Shown here piece after piece: positions 20,082 through 32,685 of a stretch of DNA of 64,000 bases; positions within the stretch are counted from its first letter, which is position 1, and the number at the start of each line of letters is the position of its first letter. The translations under genes were made by a program, and so were the position numbers. Origin of the DNA: Saposhnikovia divaricata (taxonomy: Eukaryota > Streptophyta > Magnoliopsida > Apiales > Apiaceae); NCBI GenBank assembly GCA_036435485.1, contig CM071598.1:195775148-195839147 (forward strand), given 5' to 3'. The notes beneath the pieces are model-generated. The model did not search any database, was not told the DNA's origin, and saw nothing but the letters and a program-made list of their open reading frames with translations.

Positions 20082-21505
20082 GAATGTTGGTTAGATTCAA
20101 ATTTTACTTATGTAATGTGTTGCTCATATTTCCTTGATTTGTTAAATGCTAAGTGAACTCTGTTATGCATACTCTGATAATCTGTTTTTCACTGTCAAAC
20201 TCTGTTAAACTCTGTCAGCATGCCTGTATGTTATACACTGTTAATAAGTTTGATAAACTCCGTGAACTCTGAGTTGATTTTTGTCTGAATGAAAACACCA
20301 ATGAAGAAATGTGTATGAAGCATGATTCTCATCAATTAATCATGAATCTTTCTGAGTTATTGTGATCTAATCTTAGATTGTGCAGAAAGTTAACACAGCA
20401 TGATACTGGTTCATATTTATAGCATCTCTTAGTTTATTTTGTCCTAAACTCTGAGTCTATAAATACTATGTGCATTGCCTTTCATGAATAACTACTGATG
20501 TTGATGAACTCTAAACTCTGTTAGTTATACTCTGGTAGAATAAAATACTTACTGCAATACCCCAAAGAAAATGTAAATAGGTAACTATACTCCTTTGAGA
20601 TTATGTTGGAGACTAGGATGACCCAGGAACTTATTGGTATATAATATGTGCTAAAATTCTCTGATTTTTGGCGACTAGTCAAATACTAGGATGACCAAGG
20701 AACTTATCAAGATGATAAGGGCTAAAATTTTTGAATTTTTGGTGACTGGCTCCAACCTCTAATTACTGGAATGAATAGAATAAAAAAAAGGGGGGGTATA
20801 AAATAAATTAAATATTACTGTATATATAGATTGATTACTACAAAGTTTAGCTTTCATCATACAGTCAGTGTTTACTATGACAGTTTGTGCATCCAGTGTT
20901 TATTGATTTACTTTATGGATTTTATGAAAAATTAGATGCTCTAAAAATTGATTTGGTAAACTCTGCTTCACACACACATATTTTCACAACTGTGCAATTT
21001 TTGAAAGGGTTTCGGTGATAAAGTTGGAGAATTGACAAACGCTGTTGATTTGTGATTAGTACTCTGAGGTAAATTTTCAGTTGGACAATTTGAAAATTTT
21101 AGAGTAAATAGGGCTTTTGACAACTGTTAATAAGTGAATCCCTAATCGTTCTGTTCCTGATTTAATTGTGATTATTGTTGATGAATTTGTTCCTTATATG
21201 ATTACTTTAATTAGTTTTCATATTCTCTTCTTTGATTTAATTCTTTGAAGAACAATTCATAAACATAAAATTTGCAGAACATAATGAATAAGATTAGAGA
21301 AACAGGATTTTTCATTGATAATAAGAAAGAGATTACAAGCAAGTATTACATCTTTTTTGTTCTCTCTATCTGCTAATCTATTCAACAGGAAAATAAAAGG
21401 TCAAGTCCAAACCACTCCATTGTTAGCAAACATCCCAGATCCCATCTTTGCCACTTTATTTGGGTGGAAGTTGAAGGGATAAGGTTATTTTTGCTGACAT
21501 ATTCA
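20082..21505 (+). other. Post-pol spacer, units 1/2
   Basis: Non-coding DNA between the pol stop and the antisense ORF. It is rich in the motif aaactctg. Two diverged copies of a segment of about 66 bases (actaggatgacc...) lie at 20612-20677 and 20685-20748, followed by the A8G7 tract near 20782. Confidence 0.6.
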
Positions 21506-21763
21506 TTAACAATGGTTGGTGGTGTTGGATGAGGATGCCTTCGAGGAAAGCCATGCTAATGTTGCTTGGAGAGCAGCATCGATGTCGATCACTCTTGCAG
21601 GCTTTTCTCTCTCGATCTCTTCCAGACCGGCATCCATCTACAGCCACAGAGTTTCAAGCTGCCTTTCCCAGTCAAACGCATCAAACTCTTCACGCGTATA
21701 ACTGAAGATATCTCTATTCTCCACGAGATGGAGATTCTTTTCCTTGATGGTAAGGTTTGACAT
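21506..21763 (-). pseudogene. Antisense ORF, unit 2 copy, with a stop
   Basis: Same frame as at 759-1016, but TAG (plus-strand 21638-21640) stops it about halfway. The start codon, TATA-like box and poly(A) signal region are kept. Confidence 0.5.
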
Positions 21764-22280
21764 TGTTTAATGGTGTATTGTGTGAAGGGTTTTTGCTTTT
21801 CAGGAGAAAATGAAAGGTTAAAGAGATAGTGAACAAGTCTGAACAAATCTCTAGGCCTTAAATAGAGATGGGTAAGTAACGAAGTCCTAAAACGCTTCGT
21901 ATTCTGATTCTTAATAGTTACAGGTAAACGATTCATATTCTGGTTTTAAATGGGTCCAGGTATTTTAAAAGAGTGTTATTTGATTTTTTTTTTAAAATCA
22001 AATATTTTATTGTTATATTTGCAAAATACACTTCTTAAAAATACAAGCACGTGACCCACTCACCCATTATCGTGTCCCACTCACACATTAATTTCGGAAT
22101 TGTTGAGTGTTTGAATACACAAAAGATTGAGTTTTTAATTACTCTAATTACTTTTGTGTTCAAACGGTTGTATTTTACTTTTTACATCTCACAGTTTTCT
22201 CACTTTTCACTTGGGCATTTTCGCAAACACTTTTCCTACATACATTTCTCTTAGAGATTTCCTGCAAATTTCTTGATTCA

Positions 22281-23534
22281 ATGGCTTCTAAACCATTCAC
22301 TGCTCTTGGTCTACGGTTTGTCCCTAACAACTATGAAGCTCCACTCTATCATGAACGTGTTCCAGAAGCGTTTCATCTTATGCAGAATTTCTTGAGAGAC
22401 TCCGAGATTGGACAAGCTCTGGTTGAACCTGGTACTCTTTCTGCATCTCAAATTGCCACTTTTTGGCAAAACTCAGTCTATGTGGATGGAGGATAGAATG
22501 GGACTCCTAACATCATCTTCACGTATGAAGAACAAGAGTTTGTGATTACTCCACAAACTGTCAGAGATACAATGGGGTTTGATACACATACATCTTATAC
22601 TTACGTTGCTGAACCTCAATTGAGACAGATGTTACAGGAGATAGGTTACATGGAATCTCTTGACAAGCTTGGCAGTGTAAAGAGACCTAATCTCAGGAAG
22701 GAATGGAATTTTTTCTTCGATTGCATTACAAGGACATTCCAGAAGAAGGTCAGTAATTGGGATGCTATTCCAATGGACAGTCTACAAATCGGGTATTCTC
22801 TACTTTATGGTAGTAATTTCGATTTTGGTAGATATGTTCTGATGAATCTAGGTGATAAACTGTCAGAGTCTACTACAGTTTATTTTGCTCGTTTTTGTCA
22901 AATGCTATTTACTGCTTGTGTGTCTGGTTTAGAGATAGCTGAAACTGATGAAATTCAGCCCTTTAGAGTCAACAAGAGAATATTCTCTGATATGACTAAT
23001 AAGGATGCTGGTAAAGAACATCTACCTGCGTTTGTTCTGCCACTTGCTTTGCAAAATTTTCTTAACCAACCTCAAGACCAACCACAACCAGAACCTCTAA
23101 ACACTGAACCACCTACATCACCTACCCACACTGCACCTACTCAACCTCCAATCACCAAACAATCTTCACACACTTCACAAATAAACTCTGAACCATCACA
23201 ATCTCAACCACAACCACAGCCTAAAGCACACAGAGGCAAAGTAAGGAAATCAGCAGCAAACACTGAAAGACATGCAAGAGTAAAGAAGACAATAGAGGCA
23301 CAACTCAAAGCAAAACAGACAACTCCTGGAGCTGTTTATACTAGAAGAATGAAACAAAAAGCAAAAAGACCTAAGTCACCCTCAGTGGTGACAGAAACTA
23401 GTAAAGAGGATTCAGATGAAGTGCCTCTAGCTAAGAGAAGAAAACTAGTAATCTCTGATTCTGCTGATGAAGATGTTGAAGCTCCAGAGGTAGTTTCCCA
23501 GCAAACACCTACTGTTGAGGCTGAAAGAGGTTGA
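22281..23534 (+). pseudogene. Env-like ORF 1, unit 2, stopped early
   Basis: Copy of the ORF at 1532. A TAG at 22494-22496 stops it after 71 residues; the remainder is open from 22542 to 23534. The stop at 1991 of unit 1 is not present here. Confidence 0.7.
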
Positions 23535-25744
23535 AATGCCTGCAGAAGAGGATACTAGAGATGGCTTTTCTCCAATGAATTATATTCTTGATTCATTCAT
23601 GCCATTTTCTGATCCTATCTCTGATACTGGTGCAGCTGATCAACCTACAGTTGTTCTTTCTGAAACTGTAGCATCACATACTGAATTACTCTCAGATGCT
23701 CACCAGACTGCTGAAGGAGGAGATGAGATTGATCAACAACCTAAGGAGATAAACTCTGAGACAATTGTGAAATCTGCAGAGGATGTTGTACAACCTGTTG
23801 TTGACTCTACTACTAAACCTGTTGCAGAGGATGTTATTGGCACTGTTGATGCATCTATTCCAGTTCCTCCAACCACACATCATGTTGAAGCTGAGGTTGG
23901 AGATGAAACTGAAGGGAATACTGAGCCAAGCTCTTCTCAGAGTTTACCAGTCCAGACTGATGCTAAGGTTAAGGATTTTTCTGGTCCTTCAAATCAAACA
24001 GATGCTGAAGAAGAATACCTTGAATAATTTTCAACTGACTGGTACAAGGACACTTGTATCTTTCCTTCTGCAAGAGCAGCTGAATTTGTCAAGAGAACCT
24101 CCAGAACAATTACAAATCCAGAGATTTTATCTTGTCTCAAGGCTACAGTTGTACAAGTGAAGACTCTCAACTCTAGATTTGATCTATGTCAAATGGCAAT
24201 CTCTAATGTTCGAGGTGATGTTGTTAGAGGAGCTGATATGCTTAAACTTGACAACAAGAATAAATTTCAATATCTTACTCAGAATCAAGAAACTTTGTCT
24301 CACAGGCTGAGCAAAGTTGAACAAAATCAGAATGATATGTCCTTAAAGCTTGATTCTATTGCTACCTCCTTGGAGTTAATTACATCTATTCTTATGCCTG
24401 ATGATGTCAAAAAGGGGGAGAGAGTTGCTAAAGACAAATGCAAGCAATCTCAAACTCTGATCAGAAGGGATAGTGCTGGAGATGGAGGAGCAAGTAGTAA
24501 AGGAAAGAGCAAAACTGAAGAATTTCAAACACTAAAAACTAGCAAGTCCTCTAAATCACAGTTTGTTGGGATAAATACTGATACTCAAGGTACTTCAAAG
24601 ACCAAGAGTTTGCTATTACCTTCTAATCCACAGACTGATGAAGAATTGGCTGCTAAGTTGTTTATTGAAGAGAATGAGGAAGGAGTTACAATTGAGGACA
24701 TTAAAGCTGAAGAAAAGAGTTTACAAGAAGAACATCTCAAGGCTTTAAAGTCTGGAAAGTTAAAAAGAGGAAAAGCTCCTAGGCCTGTTGTTAAAGGTGT
24801 TGTGATCAAGGAAAAGGCTGATGTTAGTCAAAGATCTCAGTTTTCAAAGGAAACAATGGCAGCAGAAGCTCAACTCAAGCTGAAAAGCATTGAAGGAGAA
24901 AGTTTACAGAAGAAAGTTACAACTTCTGTTGCATCACAAGTTGTGACCACCTTTACAATATTCTCAGTTGAAATCAGTTTTTGGGAAAGGAACAATTCAT
25001 GATCCAAATATATTATCTGGAGTTTCTATGAATATTTCTGATGGAAGAGCCTTGTCTGGTAAAGTTGGAAACAATAAGGGTGGACTAGGTTCACACAAGG
25101 ACAAAAGGCAATATACTGGTCCTAGAGATCCTTCTTCACTGGCTGTTCCAGGTCGTGGTGTCACTCAAGAGAGTTTGGACAGACTGGAATCGGTACAGTT
25201 AGTTTATCAGAAGAGTTTAAAGAAGGACTTTCTCTTGTACTTCATGACTGATGGGACAGTATTTAGAATTGGTGAGAATAATATTGGCTTGAAATATTGG
25301 GAAGAATTAGAATATGTTCTATATCTTTTGAAGGTGAATAGTCAAAGGACTCAATCAATTGCAAATGTGATCAGAAAGAGGATGCTTCAGAATTTGGCAA
25401 TCAGAGGAGAGAAGTATAAAAGCAGATATGTTCCTAAGTACAGGGATTGGAATGGAAATCTTATTGAAATGAAGAATGGTACTGCAAAATTAAAGACTGA
25501 TTTGGGAATCACAGTACTTGACTTCAATTCACAGTCAGAAGAAGTCAAATTTATCAGACTGGGAAATGAGATGAGAAGAAACAAAATCTATGATCTTAGA
25601 GCTGCTATCTATCAGACAGATGAGAGTGATCCTCAGCTCAGAGAGATTAAAGAAGCTATGAAGATTGAGCTTGAAAATGCAGAAAGAAGATTGCTCATAG
25701 ATTATCTCAGAGCTACACCAGATCTTGAAGAGATAAGAGATTGA
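23515..25744 (+). pseudogene. Env-like ORF 2, unit 2, stop and frameshift
   Basis: Copy of the ORF at 2766 without the 18-bp duplication. It has a TAA at 24025-24027, shared with unit 3 but not unit 1, and a 2-base deletion near 24948 that shifts the frame. Confidence 0.7.
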
Positions 25745-25898
25745 AATCTGTAAGGATTTTCTTATTCTCTGTAGATTTTGTTAAGTAGAAGCTTAAACTC
25801 TGAATTTGTATAAACACTGTATTTGTCTATTTGTTTTGACATCATCAATTACTATTATTAACTTGTGCATTTTTGCTAATGAACAAGTTGTGGGAGAT

Positions 25899-26417
25899 TG
25901 TTAAATATAATTGATGTGTTTTAATCAGTGTTTAAGTGTTACAGTGAATTATCAGAGTTTAGTTGGAAGCGGTCAGAGTTTAGTGTAAGCTCTGACAGGC
26001 GGGAGCTGGACAGAGTTTAGTAAAGTCTGTCTGGGAGCAGCGCGTACGGAGTCAACAGAAGATATTAGAGATCAATTGAAGATTGATATGGAAGCGATAT
26101 CTTTGAAGATTAGATAGCTATCAAAGAGATCGAGCTGACTTAGGAGACGTGTGACAATCTGTAATTGATATCATTGTATAGCTGATTATTAGGAATATCA
26201 ATTAGAGATTGTATCGAAGCTGTATGTTTTATAAATACAGTTAGGTTAACCCTAGAAGGGTATCGTGTAACGAAATATCTTTATTGTAACCTAGCAGCTC
26301 TTTGTGATAGTTTACATCACGAAGAGGTTTTAATACCAGAAGTTTTTAAGTGCATAAACGTCTTATTTGTTAAACTCTCATACGAATTTGATTATTAATT
26401 GTGTATTCGGCCTAACA
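25899..26417 (+). mobile_element. 3' LTR of the copia element, unit 2 (519 bp)
   Basis: Same ends and length as the LTR at 5156. The preceding polypurine tract carries the same change (gtgggaga) as unit 1. Confidence 0.85.
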
Positions 26418-26680
26418 GAACAGTTTTCAAGTTCTTTGTTAATAGCATAAATTTTTTCTACAGTTTTAACATTGTAATTAGTTTTAAAATTATCTGTAAA
26501 AGTTGACTGATAGATTTGTTTTGGATCTATACTGGGTATATTCCAATTACCTAAGTCTTGACTAATGTTTTCATAACTATGTTCTTCCTGATTAATGAAA
26601 TCTGGGATTGACGGAATTGGAGTCATCGGTGACGGTGACCTTGAGCTAACTGAAGAACTAGACCTAAATAGTCTATTCAT
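26418..26680 (-). pseudogene. Caulimovirid movement-protein fragment, unit 2
   Basis: Same 87-residue minus-strand start as at 5675-5937, with no new break. Confidence 0.65.
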
Positions 26681-27011
26681 TCATTTTGTTTTAACTGTTT
26701 CTCTTTATCACTAGTGATTCTAGGGAACTTAGTTCATACCTTCTTACCTTAAGCAAACTCATACCTACACATACTAAAGTCTTACACCCTTATCCTATAC
26801 TGCTCCACTCTGAGACTTACAACGGATTCCTGGCAACGACACTAGGTGGTAGGTGGTTCTAAGTAAGATTGGTGACTAAATATAGCAGAATAACTAAGAG
26901 ATAATCAGAAGCAGTTTGTAAACACAATTAATGAGCAAATTACTTGGCATAGAAATTCAATAACTCAATGATTACCGGTTGGCTCTGATACCATTAAGAG
27001 AGAATCATAGT
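26662..27011 (-). repeat. Caulimovirid leader and primer site, copy A, unit 2
   Basis: tRNA-Met primer site at 26980-26993 (minus strand). It shares with unit 1 copy A the bases at three sites where unit 3 copy A matches copy B. Confidence 0.65.
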
Positions 27012-28918
27012 CCCGAAGAAAGGGAAAAAATAGTTAACAAATGGAAGAAATTTTTAAGTAAAGAAAAATTAATTATTACTTTTTATAATTGGTATGAAAA
27101 ATATCATGGTAAATGCAATGTAATTACTAAAACACAATGGATAAAAGAAGATAGATCAAAAGTCTCATCCAGTCATCCCCCAACAGAAACAATAATTATC
27201 CCAGTCAAAGATACTTCAGTTACGGCTTCACCATTTAAGAGATCTGATGGTAAAAATGATGAAAAGAAATTAATTGAACAAAATAATTTCACAAATCAAT
27301 ATCTAGTCACCATAGGTAAACAATTAGATAAAATTGAAGATAAGATTAAAGATCCACATATTCAACAATATTTGGATCCAAATATTATTAAACAAGAATC
27401 CATCCAAAATAATGAAGAAAAATCCTTAATAAATTTACCTAGTAAAAGAGAAAATTTAAGTCTACCTGATAAAGACAAGACCTTAATTAAAACATTAGAT
27501 AAATAATTTAAAAGGTTAGAAGTTCCAAATACCCCAGAATCTAGTAAAGCTATAAAAGTCTTAGGCTTTCATGAAAGTTCTAATAATGATAGTGATTCTA
27601 CATTTCATGAAATAAAGAATCAATTTAATAAATTAAGTTTTAACAAACCTAATATCACAAGCCAAACTAAAAATTGGTATTCTAGACCAACCCCTCCTGA
27701 CTTACAATTTGAAGAAAGAAACCTAGATAATCAATTTTCTGTTTCAGCTAAGAAAATGTATGAATGGAATATTGATGGCCTAAGTGAACAAGAAATATTA
27801 AACAAATTAAATCATATGTCTATGGTAGCTAATAGTTACATACCGACATTTGAACATCTAAATCAAAGTGAAATAGTTGAAATTCTAGCTACTGGGTTCA
27901 CAGGAACCCTTAGATCTTGGTGGGAAAAACATCTCACTGAAGATAGTCGATTTGCTATAATTAATGCTTATCAGTTAGATAATGATGGTAATCCAATATT
28001 AGAGGAGTCAATATGTCCATCTGATGGAGTCAACACATTAATTTATACAATAATAAAACATTTCATAGGAACCCCTAGTAATATCACTGAAAGAATTCAT
28101 GATCAACTTAGTAATCTAACTTGTCCAACTCTAAGTGATTTTAGATGGTACAAGGATGTCTTTTTATCCAGAGTCATGATGCGAGATGATAGTAATAAAC
28201 CATTTTGAAAAGAAAAATTCGTTAATGGTTTACCTAATCTATTTGCACATAAAATTCGTGAAGAATTAAGTAAAAATTTAGGAATTATAAATTATGGTGA
28301 ATTAACATATGGTGAAATAATAAGTGTAATACAAAAAATAGGATTAAAAATGTGTATTGATCATAAAATTACTAAACAAATTAACAAAGATAAAAAGAAA
28401 GCTAAATATGAGTTAGGAACTTTTTGCGAGCAATATGGTTTGCCCCTATAGCTCCATCAAGGAATAAATCTAAAATTCATAAACATAAGAAATTTAGTAA
28501 ATATATTAAGAAAGAAAATAAGGAAGAATATTACAAAAACCTCAAAAGTTTAAAAAGAAAACATTTAACAATAATCAGAAATTTACTAAAAAATTTGATA
28601 AAAGCAAAATTATTTGTCACAATTGTGGCAAATCATGTCATTATAAAAATGAATGTAAAGTTAAAGATAAACTTAACCAATTAAACATCTCTAATGAAGA
28701 CACTGCATTAATTCTCCAATTAATGAGAATAGAAAATGAAGGCAGTAGTAATAACGAATTAAATTCAGATATTCCATCCCTATCTACTACTAGTAATAAT
28801 ACAGATAGTGATAGTAATAACCCAAACATTACAATAGGATGTAAAGATAATTGTAAATACAATTGCTGTAGTAAAACATTAAATGTATTAACAAAAGCCC
28901 AAGAAGAAGAAACAACTT
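27012..28918 (+). pseudogene. Caulimovirid capsid-region fragment, unit 2
   Basis: As at 6269. It keeps the shared breaks (TAA 27504, TGA 28206, frameshift near 28545) and adds a one-base deletion in a C run near 28445. Confidence 0.7.
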
Positions 28919-30403
28919 TGTTAGCACAAAATAATGCAAGCGCACGTTGTCACAAGTAATATATAAGTAAGTCAAGTTCGTTCCAACAGAGATCTAGTTT
29001 GGCGTTCAATTCAATTAATGTACCTATGCACCGATGTATGGTTTTTATCCACTGCTAAGACAAATAACAATTTGAGTATTGATTATCTACTAAAACAGAT
29101 TATTAACTAACAATTAACTAGCTAACGAGAATTAAATTCGATTTACTTATATGGGAATAAAACATGGGATCCTAACTTCATTAAATACTTCCTTTAGAGA
29201 TCATGCCTTAATCAATATATGTGATGAGTTGATAACTAATCAGATAACACGAAATTAGTACACGCTATCTTTCGACATACGCATACCAAACTACACATCA
29301 ACCACAAGATATATAGAAGCTATGTAGACATCAATTATGCTTAGACCCTATATGTCTATAAGATTTGAAAACATAATGGTTTAAGGACAAGTTATCTATT
29401 AAGATTATATAAGGTAGTATGAGATAGTTCAAATCACACCACAATCATGAATATAATCCACAAACTTATGCTAGCATGGCAAGTGCTAAATCTCTAGATC
29501 CACTTTCACATTCACTAGAAATTAACAAGGCAACTTAGATGTTCGTGACGCATCAAAGAAGAATAAGCACGGCCATACAAGGATATCAATAATTCATCAC
29601 ACACATATCAATAAGGCAATCAACTACTAAATTTCATAAATAAATCCGTTAGGACTCCATGACAACGATTAGTTCATAATTGAACCTTTCATCATCATGG
29701 GATCTGATGAAACCATGATAAAAATAAAGTATGAAAAGATACAAATAAATCTAAGTAATTGATATGTAATGATGTGTGTGTTTTTTTTGTCCCCCAAGAT
29801 GTGTATTTATAGCCCCAAGTTGCCTCTTCATCAAGCAATTGCCATCTTTGAGTTGGAATAGAATTGTGGCAATTTCCGTTCTTGAATGAAAATAGAATTG
29901 CAAATTCCATGTATAGATCTGATTCTGGAAGTTTCTGGCCATTCATGTGATTCCACAATGATTAGAATTAGAAAACAATGCAATTTCCTTGTCAGAATGG
30001 GTTTCCAACAGCTTCTGGCAGATTCTGGCGGTGGCAGGCGCGGCCGCGCGCACCACACATATATTTCAGGCGCGCCCGCGCGCATAGGATTTCTGAAACA
30101 CTTGCCAAGCATGCCCGCGCTCAGAATCAATACAAATCAGGCGCGCCCGTGCCTGACTCTTTACTCAGCAGAAATTTCTTCTTGTTCTTGCTGATTTCTT
30201 TGCCGAATTCAAATGCAACTTCCAACACTTGTTTCTTTGACTTTAAAAACACCATATAATCCCTGAAAACTCCACACCTACATAGAAACAATGCCTTGCA
30301 CAATCTCCATAAAAACACATTAAAACACATAAATACTTGAGGTACAAGCGATCAATTTAAGCCAAAAATGAAGCGATCCAAGTGGATAAAAATCCACTTA
30401 TCA
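28919..30403 (-). mobile_element. Gypsy-type LTR, unit 2 (1,485 bp)
   Basis: Same length, ends and position as at 8177. The GC-rich island (30030-30155) reads ggcgcggccgcgcg here, where unit 1 has ggcgcgaccgcgcg. Confidence 0.6.
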
Positions 30404-30755
30404 ACCTAAATAGTCTATTCATTAATTTTGTTTTAACCGTTTCTCTTTATCACTAGTGATTCTGGGGAACTTAGTTCATACCTTCTTACCTTAAGCAAAC
30501 TAATACCTACACATACTTAAGTCTTACGCCCTTATCCTATACTGCTCCACTCTGAGACTTACAACGGATTCCTGGCAACGACACTAGGTGGTAGGTGGTT
30601 CTAAGTAAGATTGGTGACTAAATATAGCAGAATAACTAAGAGATAATCAGAAGCAGTTTGTAAACACAATTAATGAGCTAATTACTTGGCATAGAAATTC
30701 AATAACTCAATGATTACCGGTTGGCTCTGATACCATTAAGAGAGAAAATCATAGT
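30404..30755 (-). repeat. Caulimovirid leader and primer site, copy B, unit 2
   Basis: tRNA-Met primer site at 30722-30735 (minus strand), between the gypsy LTR and the (TA)n tract. Confidence 0.65.
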
Positions 30756-30765
30756 AACAACCCAA

Positions 30766-30768
<3 letters not shown>

Positions 30769-30845
<77 letters not shown>
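30769..30845. repeat. Expanded (TA)n tract, about 77 bp
   Basis: Pure TA repeat, roughly four times longer than in unit 1. Frames reading Ile-Tyr repeats through it are artefacts. Confidence 0.95.
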
Positions 30846-30847
<2 letters not shown>

Positions 30848-30909
30848 CAAAACATAGGTCGAAAATGACAATTAAAAACTGGAACTTACAATCAGAAATT
30901 CGTTTGCTC

Positions 30910-31123
30910 CTCATTTGCAACTTCCAGTTTTCAGTTGCAACGTTTGCAACCTCATTTGCAACCTCCAGTTTTCAGTTGCAACCTCATTTGTAACCTTATT
31001 TGCAACTTCCAGTTCTCAGTTGCAACCTCATTTGCAACTTCCAGTTTTCAGTTGTAACCTCATTTGCAACTCACACGGCTGGCGCCGCCCTGAAGTTGCA
31101 AATGAGGTTGCAAAGGTTGCAAA
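30910..31123. repeat. TTGCAA minisatellite with hairpin, unit 2
   Basis: Same modules and inverted end as at 10109; no change in module number is seen. Confidence 0.75.
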
Positions 31124-31270
31124 ACGTATTTTTAGAAAATTAAAAAGTTAAAAACAAAGTTGGTAGTATTTTTGTAAAAGTGAAAGTATAGAATTGAAAG
31201 AGGAAGTTAATGATAGTAAAACGTAAAAGAAAGTTAAAAACATATATATTTTTTGTAAATATCCCAAAAA

Positions 31271-31720
31271 AATATTACCTAGCCGAAAAAGATAATCAGC
31301 CAGTTATTAGTAATTATAATATTATTAGTTTATTACATTAATTAGAACGGTCATATTTTTGGAAAGAAGAGATTTAGTTAGAAAAGCTAGAAAATGTAGA
31401 AAAGGTAATAGCTGAAAAAGATAATTGCTTATTTATTATTTAGGTGTATAGAAAAGATATTACCTTTTAGCTCGAAAAGGTAATCAGTTAGTTATTAGTA
31501 ATTATAATATTATTAGTTTATTTAATTAAATAGAATGATCATATTTTTTAAAAATATTACCTTTTAGTTGTAAAAGGTAATCAATTAGTTATTAGTAATT
31601 ATAACATTATTAGTTTATTTCATTAATTAGAATGACCATATTTTGGAAAAAAGAGATTTTAATTAGAAAAGTTAGAAAAGGTAATAGCTGAAAAAGGTAA
31701 TTGGTTAGTTATTATTTAAG
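31271..31720. repeat. AT-rich block with three direct repeats, unit 2
   Basis: Copy of 10471-10920 with single-base changes only. Confidence 0.55.
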
Positions 31721-31821
31721 GAAAATGTTGGGAAGAGATGCGTGCAATATTTTAAAGATTGTGTTTTGTTCTTTTATAATTAAGTTAAATCATTAAGGGT
31801 AATAGAGTAAAACAATTAAAT

Positions 31822-32260
31822 ACTCTACACCAAATATGGGCTATTGCAACGCCAAAAAAGTGTCATATTAGACCCCAAATGTGTTACAATAGAGGTTTTT
31901 GCAAAGTTTTTGCCAAAATTCAGTGTTGCATCTGCTGCCGTTGCAATAGACCCCTATAGCAACGTTTTACCTACTTATTACAACATTTTAAAGTATTACA
32001 ATATCCCCTTTAGTGCAACACTTTTGTCATGTTTAGTGACACTTTTATGATGTTGCAATAGACTATTGCAACACCATTTTGTAACATATTTTAGTTAAAA
32101 GTGTTGCAAAGTCAATTTATTGCAACATTTTCATGTAACATTTTCTCCCCTATTGTAATGCTTTTGGTTTTTTAGCAACATTTATATGCAACACTTTTGT
32201 TCCTACTGTAATACATTTAGATTTTTTAGCAACATTTATGTGCAACACTTTGTATTAGTC
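31822..32260. mobile_element. CACTA-like subterminal repeat block, unit 2
   Basis: Copy of 11022-11460 with the same altered terminus and the same mixed-orientation ttgcaa motifs. Confidence 0.45.
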
Positions 32261-32451
32261 CAATTTACAATATATATCTTGTCTGAAATTTCAATTAACC
32301 AACACAAAAGCATATCAAACCAGAAATCACATTATGTCAATAAAGCCCAAACAAAGTCGGCTTATACCATAAGATCATCTTACATCTAATGCATAAATCC
32401 AAAGTCGAAACACATAGTCGACTTGCACACCATAAATCTATATAAACACAC

Positions 32452-32685
32452 ATAGTCCAGTATCAATGCCCTGAAGTCATAGTATGTAAGGTAGAACTTT
32501 CTTAAAGCAGAAGCAGTATCGTTATCGAGTACTTCAACTTTTGAAGATATATTCTTTACTCGCAAACTTTCATACAATAGCTGAGCAGCTTCAGGACTAA
32601 TCTGCTTTCTCACTTCTTGCATAGATATCGCTCTTGCATCCAAAGCTTCTCTCACTATACCGGCTGAAATAACTTCTGCATCCAT
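32452..32685 (-). pseudogene. CRSH-like exon fragment, unit 2
   Basis: Copy of 11653-11886 with an identical reading frame, acceptor and donor-like end. Confidence 0.6.

Larger units (their letters stand above)
1..20750 (+). repeat. Macrosatellite unit 1 (20,750 bp)
   Basis: The first 20 bases of the window recur at 20751, 41548 and 61740, and everything in between recurs in the same order, so the window is a head-to-tail tandem array. Unit 1 is the most distinct copy in the env-like region: it has an 18-bp in-frame duplication near 2779, a 13-bp deletion near 4172 and a 15-bp deletion near 18115. The start is simply where the window begins, not a proven biological boundary. Confidence 0.97.
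15152..26417 (+). mobile_element. Sirevirus-type copia element spanning units 1-2 (5'-truncated, 11.3 kb)
   Basis: Continuous order gag, pol, post-pol spacer with antisense ORF, env-like ORFs 1 and 2, polypurine tract, 3' LTR. The 5' LTR, primer site and start of gag are absent, and the truncation point abuts MADS intron DNA. The element crosses the unit border at 20750/20751, which shows that this border is arbitrary. Confidence 0.85.

Noticed and set aside
30721..30993. ORFs reading Ile-Tyr repeats on both strands
   Set aside because: They translate the (TA)n microsatellite.
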